Under the pieces are notes generated by a model that did no database searches, was not told where the DNA came from, and saw nothing but the letters and a program-made list of their open reading frames with translations. The position numbers and the translations under genes are program-made. Below are positions 8,082 to 16,667 of a stretch of DNA of 64,000 nucleotides, in pieces (positions within the stretch are counted from its first letter, which is position 1; each line of letters begins with the position of its first letter). The DNA comes from Actinacidiphila epipremni (GTDB taxonomy: Bacteria > Actinomycetota > Actinomycetes > Streptomycetales > Streptomycetaceae), in assembly GCF_012034175.1 (NCBI RefSeq), contig NZ_JAATEJ010000008.1, forward strand, positions 210,644 to 274,643, read 5' to 3'.

Positions 8082-9244
8082 GCCCTGTCGATCCTGCCGA
8101 CCCCGGAGGCCGCGCCGCCGCCGGCCGCGGCACCCCCGCAGACCCCGCCGGGCCCGCCGGCCGTGACAGCACCGCAGACCGTGCCGACCCCGCCGGCCGC
8201 GTGCTCGGGTGGGCCGAGGCCGGCGAGGTGCTGTGGCTGCGCTCCGACCAGGGCCTGGCCTCCGCCGGGCGGCGCGAGGCCGCCGTGCTCGCCCGCAAGG
8301 CCGGCCTCGGCGACCAGCGCGCCGCCGACCTCGCGCTCGCCGTCACCGAGGCCGCCACCAACATCCAGCGGCACGCGGTCGACGGCGCCCTGGCGCTGCG
8401 GGTGACCGCCCTCGCCGGCCGGGCCGCCGTCGAGGTGCTGGCCCTCGACAGCGGACCCGGCATCGCCGACGTCGCCGCCGCCCTGCGCGACGGCACCTCG
8501 ACCACCGGCACCCTCGGCGTGGGCCTGGGCACCATCAGCCGGCTCGCCGACGACTTCGCCCTCCACACCCTGCCCGGCCGCGGCACCTGCGTCCACGCCC
8601 GCTTCGACGCCCCCGCCCCGCCCGGCGGCCCGGCCGCCGCCCCGCCCGGCGTGCGGGTCAGCGGCCTGACCCGGCCGATCAGCGGCGAGACGCAGTGCGG
8701 CGACACCTGGGCGGTGCGCGAGCACCCGGTCGCCGGCGGCCCGCCGCACCTGCTGGTCATGATGTGCGACGGCCTCGGCCACGGCCCGCTCGCCGCCCGG
8801 GCCGGCGACGAGGCGCGTACCGCCTTCCGTACCAGCCGCGCCGCCGAACCCGCCGCGATCCTCGCCGACATCCACACCGGGCTGAAGGGCACCCGCGGCG
8901 CCGCCGTCGCCGTCGCCCGCGTCGACCCGCGCGAGCGGCGGGTGGCGCTGTCCGGCGTCGGCAACATCACCGCCCTCGTCCTCGGCGCAGACAGCCGGCA
9001 GACCCTGATGTCCGTCCCCGGCATCGTCGGGTCCAGCCTCGGCCGCCCCCGGACCTTCAGCGCCGGCCTGCCGCCCGGCAGCGCCCTTGTGCTGCACTCC
9101 GACGGCCTCAACAGCCGCTGGCAGCCGGGGCAGTTCCCGGGCCTGATCGCGCAGGCGCCGCCGCTGATCGCCGCGCAGCTGCTGTGGCAGGCCGGCACCC
9201 GGCGCGACGACGCCGGTGTCGTCGTGGTCAAGGTGCCGTCGTGA
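8078..9244 (+). CDS. fused GHKL ATPase / SpoIIE (PP2C) phosphatase, RsbX-like
   Basis: The 388-residue product starts at an ATG overlapping the rsbT stop. After a Pro/Ala-rich lead, residues about 45-185 form a GHKL domain (LALAVTEAATNIQRH, ALDSGPGI, GTLGVGLGTI). About 195-388 form a SpoIIE-type PP2C phosphatase (VMMCDGLGHGPLA, ALSGVGNI, VLHSDGLNSRW, RRDDAGVVVV). Bacillus RsbX is a lone phosphatase that resets RsbR/RsbS. Here the reset phosphatase seems fused to an RsbT-like domain. The substrate (phospho-RsbS or phospho-RsbR) is inferred from position. Such two-domain proteins are known in actinobacteria. Confidence 0.85.
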   Translation: MSPVDPADPGGRAAAGRGTPADPAGPAGRDSTADRADPAGRVLGWAEAGEVLWLRSDQGLASAGRREAAVLARKAGLGDQRAADLALAVTEAATNIQRHAVDGALALRVTALAGRAAVEVLALDSGPGIADVAAALRDGTSTTGTLGVGLGTISRLADDFALHTLPGRGTCVHARFDAPAPPGGPAAAPPGVRVSGLTRPISGETQCGDTWAVREHPVAGGPPHLLVMMCDGLGHGPLAARAGDEARTAFRTSRAAEPAAILADIHTGLKGTRGAAVAVARVDPRERRVALSGVGNITALVLGADSRQTLMSVPGIVGSSLGRPRTFSAGLPPGSALVLHSDGLNSRWQPGQFPGLIAQAPPLIAAQLLWQAGTRRDDAGVVVVKVPS

Positions 9245-11070
9245 CCGCACACCCCACCGCACCCGCGCCCGGCGGTCCCGCCGCGCCGGACGACGACCCG
9301 CTGTGCCTGTTCTCGCTGGCCGTCACCGACGAGCGCGCGCTCATCGCGATGCGCCGCGACGTCCAGGAGGCGTGCCGCCGGCTCGGCATGTCGGAGGCCG
9401 ACACCGTACGGCTGGCCACCGTCGTCGGCGAGGTCGGCCGCGGCCTGCTCGGCGCCCGCGCGCTCACCGGCCGCCTGGTGCTGGAGGAGGCCGAACGCCC
9501 GCGGCTCATCGCGGAGTTCGGCTGGTCGGGAGCGGTGCGCCCGGCGCCCGACGCGTTGCAGGCGGCCGGCCGGCTGCTGCACACCAGCCGCTGGGACGCC
9601 ACCCCGTTTCCGCGCCTGGTTCTCGGGCAGCCGCTTCCCGTGACACCGCGGCCCCTCGCCGAGCGGGCCGCCGACGTACGAGAGGAGCTGAGGGGACTGG
9701 CCGGCGTGAGCATGGGCGAGGAGCTGCGCAGCCAGAACCGCGACCTCCTCGCCGCCCTCCAGCAGGCCCGCGCCCACCAGGAGGAGCTCCAGCGGCTCAA
9801 CCAGGAGCTGGAGGAGACCAACCAGGGCGTCATGGCCCTGTACGCCGAGCTGTCCAGCGAGCTGGAGGCCACCAACAGCGGAGTCGTCGCCCTCTACGCG
9901 GAGCTGGAGGAGAAGACCCGCGAGCTGAGCCTGCTCAACGAGGCCAAGACCCGCTTCTGGGCCAACGTCAGCCATGAGCTGCGCTCCCCGGTCAACGGCG
10001 TCATCGGCCTGACCCGGCTGCTGCTCGACCCCGGCGCCGACCCGCTCACCGCGGAACAGGCCCAGCAGGTCCATATGATCGCCGGCGCGAGCAGTACCAT
10101 GCTCGCCCTGGTCGAGGAACTGCTCGACGTCGCCAAGGCGGAGTCCGGGCGGCTGGAGCCGGAACTGGTCCCGGTCGACCTGCGCATGGTGCTGCACCAG
10201 CTGCACGGCACCCTCAGCGGCACCGCCCGCCCCGGCGTCCCGCTGGTCGTCCCCGACGTGCTGCCCGACAGCCCGGCAGGGCCCCTGGTCACCGACGAGG
10301 TCATGCTCACCCGGGTGCTGCGCAACGTGCTGTCCAACAGCCTGAAGTTCACCGAGCACGGGCGGGTCGAGCTGACCGTGGACTTCACCGAGCGCGCCGG
10401 GCACCCCTGGTGCGTGCTGACCGTCACCGACACCGGCGTCGGCATCCCGGTCGAGGAACAGGCCCGGGTCTTCGAGGAGTTCTACCAGGTCCGCGGCCCG
10501 CACCAGCGGGCCCGCTCCGGCACCGGCCTCGGCCTGCCCTACGCGCGCCGGCTCACCGAGCTGCTCGGCGGGCGCATGATGCTGGACAGCGCCCCCGGCG
10601 CCGGCACCACCGTGACCGTCGAGATCCCCTCCGGGACCGCACCGCGCCCCGGCGACCCCGCCGGCGGCGGCCCGCGCCTGGAGCGGGTCGTCCTCGTCGA
10701 CGACGACCCCGTCTTCCGCACCACCGTACGGCCCGCCCTCGCGCAGCTCGCCCGCGAGGTCACCGAGGTCGGCGTCAGCGCGCAGGCCATCGCCGTGATC
10801 CGCCGCGAGCGCCCGGACGCGGTCCTGCTCGACCTCACCATGCCGCCGCCCGACGGCTACCAGCTGCTCGCCCGGATGGCCGAGGACCGCGAGCTGGACC
10901 GGGTCCCGGTGGTCGTGCTGACCGCCAACGACCCGTCGGGCGTGGACTCCTCCCGGCTCGTGCACGCGCTGGCCGTCCTCGGCAAGACGCATCTGACGAC
11001 CGCCCGGCTGGCCGACGTGCTCTCCCCGGTGCTGCCCCGGCCGCGCGACCCCGGGACGGCGCGGCCGTGA
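9241..11070 (+). CDS. hybrid sensor histidine kinase with C-terminal receiver
   Basis: The 609-residue product overlaps the previous gene by GTGA. Residues 1-155 are a soluble input region of unclear fold, perhaps ATPase-derived. About 160-232 is a long coiled coil holding a duplicated motif, LEETNQGVMALYAEL then LEATNSGVVALYAEL, the signalling helix of this kinase class. The kinase core follows: H245 in SHELRSPVNG, N-box LRNVLSNSLKFTEHG, G1 TDTGVGIP, G2 GTGLGLPYA. A receiver domain (VLVDDDPVF, VLLDLTMPPP, VVLTAND) ends the protein. There is no membrane segment, so it should sense a cytosolic cue or the stressosome itself. Confidence 0.9.
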   Translation: MTAHPTAPAPGGPAAPDDDPLCLFSLAVTDERALIAMRRDVQEACRRLGMSEADTVRLATVVGEVGRGLLGARALTGRLVLEEAERPRLIAEFGWSGAVRPAPDALQAAGRLLHTSRWDATPFPRLVLGQPLPVTPRPLAERAADVREELRGLAGVSMGEELRSQNRDLLAALQQARAHQEELQRLNQELEETNQGVMALYAELSSELEATNSGVVALYAELEEKTRELSLLNEAKTRFWANVSHELRSPVNGVIGLTRLLLDPGADPLTAEQAQQVHMIAGASSTMLALVEELLDVAKAESGRLEPELVPVDLRMVLHQLHGTLSGTARPGVPLVVPDVLPDSPAGPLVTDEVMLTRVLRNVLSNSLKFTEHGRVELTVDFTERAGHPWCVLTVTDTGVGIPVEEQARVFEEFYQVRGPHQRARSGTGLGLPYARRLTELLGGRMMLDSAPGAGTTVTVEIPSGTAPRPGDPAGGGPRLERVVLVDDDPVFRTTVRPALAQLAREVTEVGVSAQAIAVIRRERPDAVLLDLTMPPPDGYQLLARMAEDRELDRVPVVVLTANDPSGVDSSRLVHALAVLGKTHLTTARLADVLSPVLPRPRDPGTARP

Positions 11071-12662
11071 CCGCGACGGGGCCCGCGCCGGGCGAGGGCG
11101 CCCGGGTGCTGCTGGTCGACGACAACCCCACCAACCGGTACGTGCTCGGCACCCACCTGCGGCGGGCCGGGCACGAGGTGCTGGAGGCCGAGGACGGCCG
11201 CGGCGCCCTCGACCTGCTGCGGCACACCGCCGAACTGCCGGAGATCGCCGTGATCGACGTGCGGCTGCCCGACATGACCGGCTTCGAGGTCTGCGAGTCG
11301 GTCAAGGCCGACGCCAGGACGGCGGGACTGCCCGTCATCCACGTCTCCGCGGCGGCCATCAGCGTCACCGACCGCGCGCAGGGCCTCAACCGCGGCGCGG
11401 ACGCGTATCTCACCGAGCCCGTCGCGCCCAACGAACTGCTCGCCACCGTGGGCGCGGTGCTCCGCTACGCCCGGGCCCGGCAGCGCGCCGAGACGCTCGC
11501 GACCCGGCTGGCCGAACTCAACCGCGCCACCCTGGACTTCTACCGCGCCGACAGTGTCGCGGACCTCGCCGCCCGGGCCGCGGGCGGCGCCGCGCGGATG
11601 TTCGGCACGCATGCGCTGGTCGTCGTCCGCACGGCCGAGGACGGCCTGGTCCAGGCGCTGCGCACCCCCGGCGGCGCCCCGGTGCCCGAGGGCTCCGAGC
11701 GGTTCGCCCGCGAGGTGATGCGGCTGCGGGCCCGCGACGACGCGGGCGTCCACATGGAGACCGTGCCGGCCGGCCGGCTCGCCGGCACCGATCCGCTCAC
11801 CGGCGGCAGCGCGCCGCTCGCCGTCGCCGTGGCCCGCGTCAAGGGCACCGGCTCGGCGGCGGCCGTCGTGCTGCCGCGCGGCGCGCTCGGCGACGACGAC
11901 CCCGAGGTGCTCACCCAGCTCGCGCACGCCTGCGCCCTGTCGCTGGAGGCGCTGCGCTCCTACCGCGAGGAGCACGCGCTCGCGCTGACCCTCCAGCGCA
12001 CCTTCCTGCCCGCCTCGCTGCCGGCCAGCCCGCTCGCCGAACTCGCCGTGCGCTACCTGCCGGCCGGCCAGACCGCGGAGATCGGCGGCGACTTCTACGA
12101 GGCGCTGCCGGTGCCCGACGGGCTGATGCTGGCCGTCGGGGACGTCACCGGGCACTCGCTGGACGCGGCCGTCGTCATGGGCGAGCTGCGGCACGCGCTG
12201 CGGGCGTACGCGCTGGAGGGCCACGGGCCGCATGTCGTGCTGGGCCACCTGGAACGGCTGCTGCACCAGGTCGGCTCGCCGGTGGGCGCGACGCTGTGCG
12301 TGGTGCTGGTGGAGGAGTCCGGCCGTGCCGTCCAGATCGCCAACGCCGGCCATCTGCCGCCGGCGATCCGCGAGCCCGGCGGCGCCACGTACTTCCTGCG
12401 CGACCACGGCCCGATGCTCGGCCTCGGCCTCCCGCACCCGCCCGCCGTCCGCGTCCCCCTCCCGGCCGGCACCCGCCTCGTCATGGTCACCGACGGCCTC
12501 CTCGAACGCCGCGGCGGCGACCTGGACGAGGCGATGACCCGCATGGCCGCGCTGCTGACCACCGCCCCCGACGACGTCGAGTCCGTCTGCGACCTGCTCC
12601 TGACCCACTTCCCACCCGACGGCGACGACGACGTGGCCCTGATGGCAGCCCGCCTGCGCTGA
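11067..12662 (+). CDS. receiver-linked PP2C phosphatase (RsbU-like)
   Basis: The 531-residue product overlaps the kinase gene by GTGA. Residues about 12-128 are a receiver domain (LLVDDNPTNRYV, D64 in VIDVRLPDMTGF). The usual Lys after the fifth strand is replaced by Glu (YLTEPV), a common variation in this subgroup. A GAF-like middle runs to about 300. The SpoIIE phosphatase fills about 320-531 (LQRTFLPASLP, EIGGDFYEAL, VGDVTGHSLDAAVVMGELR, MVTDGLLERRG). It should dephosphorylate a STAS antagonist such as the 6009-6380 product. It could take input both from the preceding kinase (receiver) and from RsbT. No terminator is obvious after it. Confidence 0.9.
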   Translation: MTATGPAPGEGARVLLVDDNPTNRYVLGTHLRRAGHEVLEAEDGRGALDLLRHTAELPEIAVIDVRLPDMTGFEVCESVKADARTAGLPVIHVSAAAISVTDRAQGLNRGADAYLTEPVAPNELLATVGAVLRYARARQRAETLATRLAELNRATLDFYRADSVADLAARAAGGAARMFGTHALVVVRTAEDGLVQALRTPGGAPVPEGSERFAREVMRLRARDDAGVHMETVPAGRLAGTDPLTGGSAPLAVAVARVKGTGSAAAVVLPRGALGDDDPEVLTQLAHACALSLEALRSYREEHALALTLQRTFLPASLPASPLAELAVRYLPAGQTAEIGGDFYEALPVPDGLMLAVGDVTGHSLDAAVVMGELRHALRAYALEGHGPHVVLGHLERLLHQVGSPVGATLCVVLVEESGRAVQIANAGHLPPAIREPGGATYFLRDHGPMLGLGLPHPPAVRVPLPAGTRLVMVTDGLLERRGGDLDEAMTRMAALLTTAPDDVESVCDLLLTHFPPDGDDDVALMAARLR

Positions 12663-12706
12663 CGCCGCGTCCGTGGTGGGCGGGCGGATCGGGGATGCTT
12701 GGCCGC

Positions 12707-13717
12707 ATGCGTGCTGCTCGACTGATCCGTATGGCGCTGCTCGTGCAGTCCAGGCCCGGGCTGACCGCTGCCGCGCTCGCGCGTGAGTTGGAGGTGTCCG
12801 CGCGGACCGTGATCCGTGACGCGCAGGCGCTGCAAGAAGCGGGCGTGCCCATACGGGCCGAGCGGGGCAGGGGCGGCGGCTACCACCTCGCGCCGGGGCA
12901 CCGTACGCGGCTCACCACGCTGCACCCCACCGAGGCCGAGACGCTGTACCTCTCCGGCCTGCCGACCGCGCTGCGCGACCTGGGCCTGTCCGACGCGGCC
13001 GGCGCCGCGCGGCTCAAGCTCTCCGCGACGCTGCTGCCCTCGCTGCGCGCCGCCGCCGAATCCTCCGTGCGGCGCTTCCACCTCGACGCCCCGGCCTGGT
13101 TCCGCGAACCCTCCGCGCCGCAGGTGCTGCCCGAGCTCGCCCGCGCGGTGTGGTCCGACCGCACCGTCGAGCTCGGCTACGCCCGGCCCGCCGGCGAGGA
13201 CGCCGCGCCGCACACGGTGACCCGGCGGCTGGAGCCGTACGGGCTCGTCCTCAAGGCGGGCGTCTGGTACGTCGTCGGCCGCGTCCCGCAGGCGGCGCAG
13301 TGGCGTACCTACCGCGTGGACCGGATACGCGAACTCACCGATACGGGCCCGGAGTTCGCGCGCGACCCCGGCTTCGACCTCGCCGGCTACTGGCAGGCGC
13401 ACTCCGCCGCCTTCGCCCGGGCGCTGCTGCGCGAGACCGTACGGCTGCGGCTGACGCCGGAGGGCCTGCGCCGGCTGCCCGGCGTGGCGGACCCGGCCGG
13501 CGCGGCCGAGGCGCTGGCCTCGGCGTCCGCGCCCGACGCCGCCGGGCGGGTGACGCTCGACCTGCCGGTGGAGTCGCAGGACGTCGCCTTCGCCCAGCTG
13601 TGCGTGCTGGGCGCGGACGCCGAGGTGCTGGCGCCGGCGGCCCTGCGTGCCCGCTTCCGCACGCACGCGCGGGGCCTGGCCGCGCTCTACGCCGGCGCCG
13701 ACGGCGATCAGCGGTAG
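12707..13717 (+). CDS. WYL-domain helix-turn-helix transcriptional regulator
   Basis: The 336-residue product has an N-terminal HTH (LTAAALARELEVSARTVIRDAQALQEAGVPIRAERGRGGGYHL, written here in pieces by position: about residues 17-60). A WYL domain follows in the middle (VTRRLEPYGLVLKAGVWYVVG and YRVDRIRELT, about 185-225), then a C-terminal WCX-like region. WYL regulators bind small ligands and usually control a neighbour. The ATG at 12707 fits the family's usual start; an in-frame ATG at 12695 is a less likely option. It converges on the SDR gene, overlapping it by 10 bases. Confidence 0.9.
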   Translation: MRAARLIRMALLVQSRPGLTAAALARELEVSARTVIRDAQALQEAGVPIRAERGRGGGYHLAPGHRTRLTTLHPTEAETLYLSGLPTALRDLGLSDAAGAARLKLSATLLPSLRAAAESSVRRFHLDAPAWFREPSAPQVLPELARAVWSDRTVELGYARPAGEDAAPHTVTRRLEPYGLVLKAGVWYVVGRVPQAAQWRTYRVDRIRELTDTGPEFARDPGFDLAGYWQAHSAAFARALLRETVRLRLTPEGLRRLPGVADPAGAAEALASASAPDAAGRVTLDLPVESQDVAFAQLCVLGADAEVLAPAALRARFRTHARGLAALYAGADGDQR

Positions 13718-14643
13718 TCCTCCGCGGGCGCGTCCTTGCCGTCGTGCACCACGTCCTGGATGTAGCCCCACGCGTCCGGCCGGCTGCCGTCCACGTCCCG
13801 CACCCCGTAGACCCGGGCCAGCTCCGCGCTGGAGGTGGACCTGCCGTTCCAGCGCGCGGCCCGCTCCGGGTCGGCGGCGAGCGCGGCGAGGCCGCGGGCC
13901 AGATACCGCGGCGACTCCGCGATGGCGAACACCGGGTCCTTGGCGACCGCGTCCCGCCAGTTCTCCTCGGTCACGCCGAAGTGCGCGAGCATCTGCTCCG
14001 AGCGCAGGAAGCCGGGCGTGACGGCGACCGCCGTCCCCCCGTACGGCGCCAGCTCCTCGCCGAGCCCGAAGGCGATCCGGATCGGCGCGTTCTTGGCGAG
14101 GTCGTAGTACAGATTCTCCCGGTAGCGCGCGTTGTACTCCGCCGTGCCGTCGGTGACCTCGACATGCAGCGGCGCGTCGGAGCGGATGAGCAGCGGCAGC
14201 GCGAGCGCGGCGGTCACGACGTGCGAGCGCACCCCCAGGTCCAGGATGCGCAGCCCGGTGTCCAGCGGCGTCTCCCAGCTCTTCTTGCCGAAGACGGAGC
14301 CGGCGAGCAGGTGCTCCCCGCCCCACAGGTCGTTGACCAGGATGTCCAGCCGCCCCCGCTCGCCGTCGATCCGCCCGACGAGGGCCCGTACCCGCTCCTG
14401 GTCCAGGTGGTCGGTCGGCACGGCGATCCCCTCGCCGCCGGCCGCGGTCACCAGCTCCGCGGTCTCCTCGACGGTCTCCGTCCCGCGCCCGACCTCGCTG
14501 ACCTGCTCCCGCGTCGTCCGCCCGGTGACGTAGACGGTGGCCCCTGCGCGCCCCAGCTCGACGGCGATCGCCCGCCCCGCCCCCCGCGTCGCCCCGGCGA
14601 CGAGCGCGATCCGGCCGGCGAGCGTTTTCGTGGTGTTGTCCAT
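13708..14643 (-). CDS. short-chain dehydrogenase/reductase
   Basis: The 311-residue SDR has the cofactor motif ALVAGATRGAGRAIA near residue 13, TGRTTRE after the second strand (Arg suggests NADP(H)), and VNDLWGGEH in place of the usual NNAG. The catalytic pair is Y-X3-K-like (the segment NLYYDLAKNAP). The C-terminus (SSAELARVYGVRDVDGSRP) extends beyond the classical 250 residues. Such longer SDRs commonly sit next to WYL regulators in Streptomyces. The ATG at 14643 is chosen at the protein's natural N-terminus. The substrate is unknown. Confidence 0.87.
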   Translation of the reverse strand: MDNTTKTLAGRIALVAGATRGAGRAIAVELGRAGATVYVTGRTTREQVSEVGRGTETVEETAELVTAAGGEGIAVPTDHLDQERVRALVGRIDGERGRLDILVNDLWGGEHLLAGSVFGKKSWETPLDTGLRILDLGVRSHVVTAALALPLLIRSDAPLHVEVTDGTAEYNARYRENLYYDLAKNAPIRIAFGLGEELAPYGGTAVAVTPGFLRSEQMLAHFGVTEENWRDAVAKDPVFAIAESPRYLARGLAALAADPERAARWNGRSTSSAELARVYGVRDVDGSRPDAWGYIQDVVHDGKDAPAEDYR

Positions 14644-14771
14644 GCTTCCACGGTGCACGCCAAAGGTGACAGCTCCCGTCACCATTCCCCGCGGCCCCGT
14701 TCTTTTTGCTCCGGCCCGGGAACCCGCCCTACAGCGCGCGCACCGCTGTGCCGCCGCGCGGCGACCGCGGA

Positions 14772-14820
14772 CGTACGCGCGTACGCTGGCGGGAAGGACC
14801 GGGAGGAACCGGGAGGAACC
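14772..14820. repeat. palindrome and three 10-bp direct repeats before the MOSC gene
   Basis: A perfect 14-bp palindrome CGTACGCGCGTACG (14772-14785) is followed at 14791-14820 by GGGAAGGACC and two exact copies of GGGAGGAACC. They lie in the gap between the SDR start and the MOSC-reductase start, where either promoter could be controlled. No regulator is assignable. Confidence 0.5.
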
Positions 14821-14861
14821 GGGGGGACGCGGGGGCGGGGCGACCCGAGGGAGGTGGCGCC

Positions 14862-16646
14862 GTGGCCGGGCTGGTAGCCGTGAGCGTGGGGATGCCGAAG
14901 GACGTGCCCTGGCACGGGAAGACCGTCCGCACCGGCGTGTACAAGCAGCCGGTGAGCGGGCCGCGGATGGCGCGGCGGCTCAACATCGACGGTGACGGCC
15001 AGGGCGATCTCCACGGGCACGGCGGGGAGCAGCGCGCGGTGCTGGTCTACCAGGCCGACTCCTACCGCCACTGGGCCCGGGAGATGGGCCGCGACGACCT
15101 CACGCCGGGCATCTTCGGGGAGAACTTCACCGTCGACGGACTGCCGGACGACGAGGTCTGCATCGGCGACCGCTACCGCGTCGGCGGCGCGCTCTTCGAG
15201 GTCACGCAGCCCCGGGTGACCTGCTACCGGGTGGGCCTGCGGCTGGGGGAGCCGCGCATGGCGGCGCTGCTGGTCGCGCACCACCGCCCCGGGTTCTACC
15301 TGCGGGTGATCGAGGAGGGCGAGGTCGAGGCGGGGCAGGAGATCGTCAAGGTCGCCACCGGGCCCGAGGCGATGACCGTCGCGGAGATCGACGCGGTGCT
15401 CTACCTGCCCGGGCACACCCGCGAGCAGGTCGAGCGGGCGCTGCGGATCCCCGCGCTCAGCCCCGGCTGGCAGGCGTCGCTGCGCACCCTGCGCGACCAG
15501 GACGCCGGGGGCGGCCCGGGCGCGGGCGGCGCCCCGGCCTCCGGCAGCGCCGGCCTGAACACCGCGGCGACCGCCCCGCCCCCGGCGTGGCCGGGCTTCC
15601 GCCCTCTGGTCGTCACCCGCATCGAGCCCGAGAGCCGCAGCGTCTTCTCGCTGCACCTGGCCGCCCCCGACGGCTCCGCGCTGCCCGACGCGCTGCCGGG
15701 GCAGTTCCTCACCGTCAAGGTCCGGCCCGACGGGAGCGGCCCGCCGCTGATCCGCAGCTACTCGCTGTCCGGCGAGCCCGGCACCGGCACGTACCGGATC
15801 AGCGTGAAGGCCGAGCCGCACGGCGCGGCCAGCAACCGCCTGCGCCGCCATGTGCGCACCGGCGACCGCCTGGACTGCGCCGCGCCCCGCGGCACCTTCT
15901 GCCTCGCCGACGGCGACAACCCGGTGGTGCTGCTCTCCGCGGGCGTCGGGGTCACCCCGGTGCTGGCCATGCTGCACACCCTGGCCCACGACCACTCCGA
16001 CCGCGAGGTGTGGTGGCTGCACGGGGCGCACGACGGCGCGGAGCACCCGTTCGCCCGGGAGAGCCGGGAGCTGGTCGGCGCGCTCGCGCACGCCCGCGCG
16101 GAGGTCTACTACAGCAGGCCGGCCGCCGGCGACCGCCGCGGCGTCGACTACACCGACACCGGCCACCTGTCGCCCGAGCGCGTCCGGGGCCTCGGCCTGC
16201 CCGCCGAGGCCGACGCCTACCTGTGCGGGCCCGAGGGCTTCATGGCCGGCGTCACCGGCGCGCTCGCCGACGTCGGGCTGCCCGCCTCCCGCGTCCACAC
16301 CGAGACCTTCGGCGCGACCGCCGCGCTGACCCCCGGCATCAAGGACCACGCCGCCACCGCCCCCCACCAGCCCGCCGACCGCACCGGCACCGGCCCCACC
16401 GTGTCCTTCGCCCGCAGCGGCCTTGAGGTCCCGTGGGACGACGCCCGGGACTCGCTGCTGGAACTCGCCGAGGCGTGCGACGTGCCCGTCCAGTGGTCGT
16501 GCCGCACGGGCGTCTGCCACACCTGCGAACTCCCGCTGCTGTCCGGCAAGGTGGCCTACTCGCCCGACCCCGTCGAGCCGCCCGCCGAGGGCGACGTGCT
16601 GATCTGCTGCTCCAGGCCGACCCAGGAGGTCGTCCTCGACTTGTAG
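14862..16646 (+). CDS. MOSC domain / FAD-NAD reductase / [2Fe-2S] ferredoxin fusion
   Basis: The 594-residue product starts at GTG 14862 behind GAGGGAGG. Residues 1-165 are a YiiM-like MOSC domain (DLHGHGGEQRAVLVY, IFGENFTVDG, QPRVTCYRVGLR with the conserved C121). A short helical segment reaches about 220. After an Ala/Gly/Pro linker, about 245-480 is a ferredoxin-reductase-type FAD and NAD module (IRSYSLSGEPG, LSAGVGVTPVLAML, YLCGPEGFM). About 505-594 is a plant-type [2Fe-2S] domain with CRTGVCHTCELPL and a late CCSRP cysteine. It looks like a self-contained electron chain from NAD(P)H through FAD and Fe-S to a MOSC site. MOSC proteins handle molybdenum-cofactor-linked or N-hydroxylated substrates; the actual substrate here is inferred only. 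The three-part fusion is known in actinobacteria. Confidence 0.9.
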   Translation: MAGLVAVSVGMPKDVPWHGKTVRTGVYKQPVSGPRMARRLNIDGDGQGDLHGHGGEQRAVLVYQADSYRHWAREMGRDDLTPGIFGENFTVDGLPDDEVCIGDRYRVGGALFEVTQPRVTCYRVGLRLGEPRMAALLVAHHRPGFYLRVIEEGEVEAGQEIVKVATGPEAMTVAEIDAVLYLPGHTREQVERALRIPALSPGWQASLRTLRDQDAGGGPGAGGAPASGSAGLNTAATAPPPAWPGFRPLVVTRIEPESRSVFSLHLAAPDGSALPDALPGQFLTVKVRPDGSGPPLIRSYSLSGEPGTGTYRISVKAEPHGAASNRLRRHVRTGDRLDCAAPRGTFCLADGDNPVVLLSAGVGVTPVLAMLHTLAHDHSDREVWWLHGAHDGAEHPFARESRELVGALAHARAEVYYSRPAAGDRRGVDYTDTGHLSPERVRGLGLPAEADAYLCGPEGFMAGVTGALADVGLPASRVHTETFGATAALTPGIKDHAATAPHQPADRTGTGPTVSFARSGLEVPWDDARDSLLELAEACDVPVQWSCRTGVCHTCELPLLSGKVAYSPDPVEPPAEGDVLICCSRPTQEVVLDL

Positions 16647-16667
16647 CGCGCCCCGGGCCGCGCCGGG

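Noticed and set aside
7831..10992. A 1053-codon minus-strand frame antisense to the stressosome operon
   Set aside because: It covers rsbT, the phosphatase fusion and the hybrid kinase, whose motifs are exact. The antisense product has no recognisable domain.
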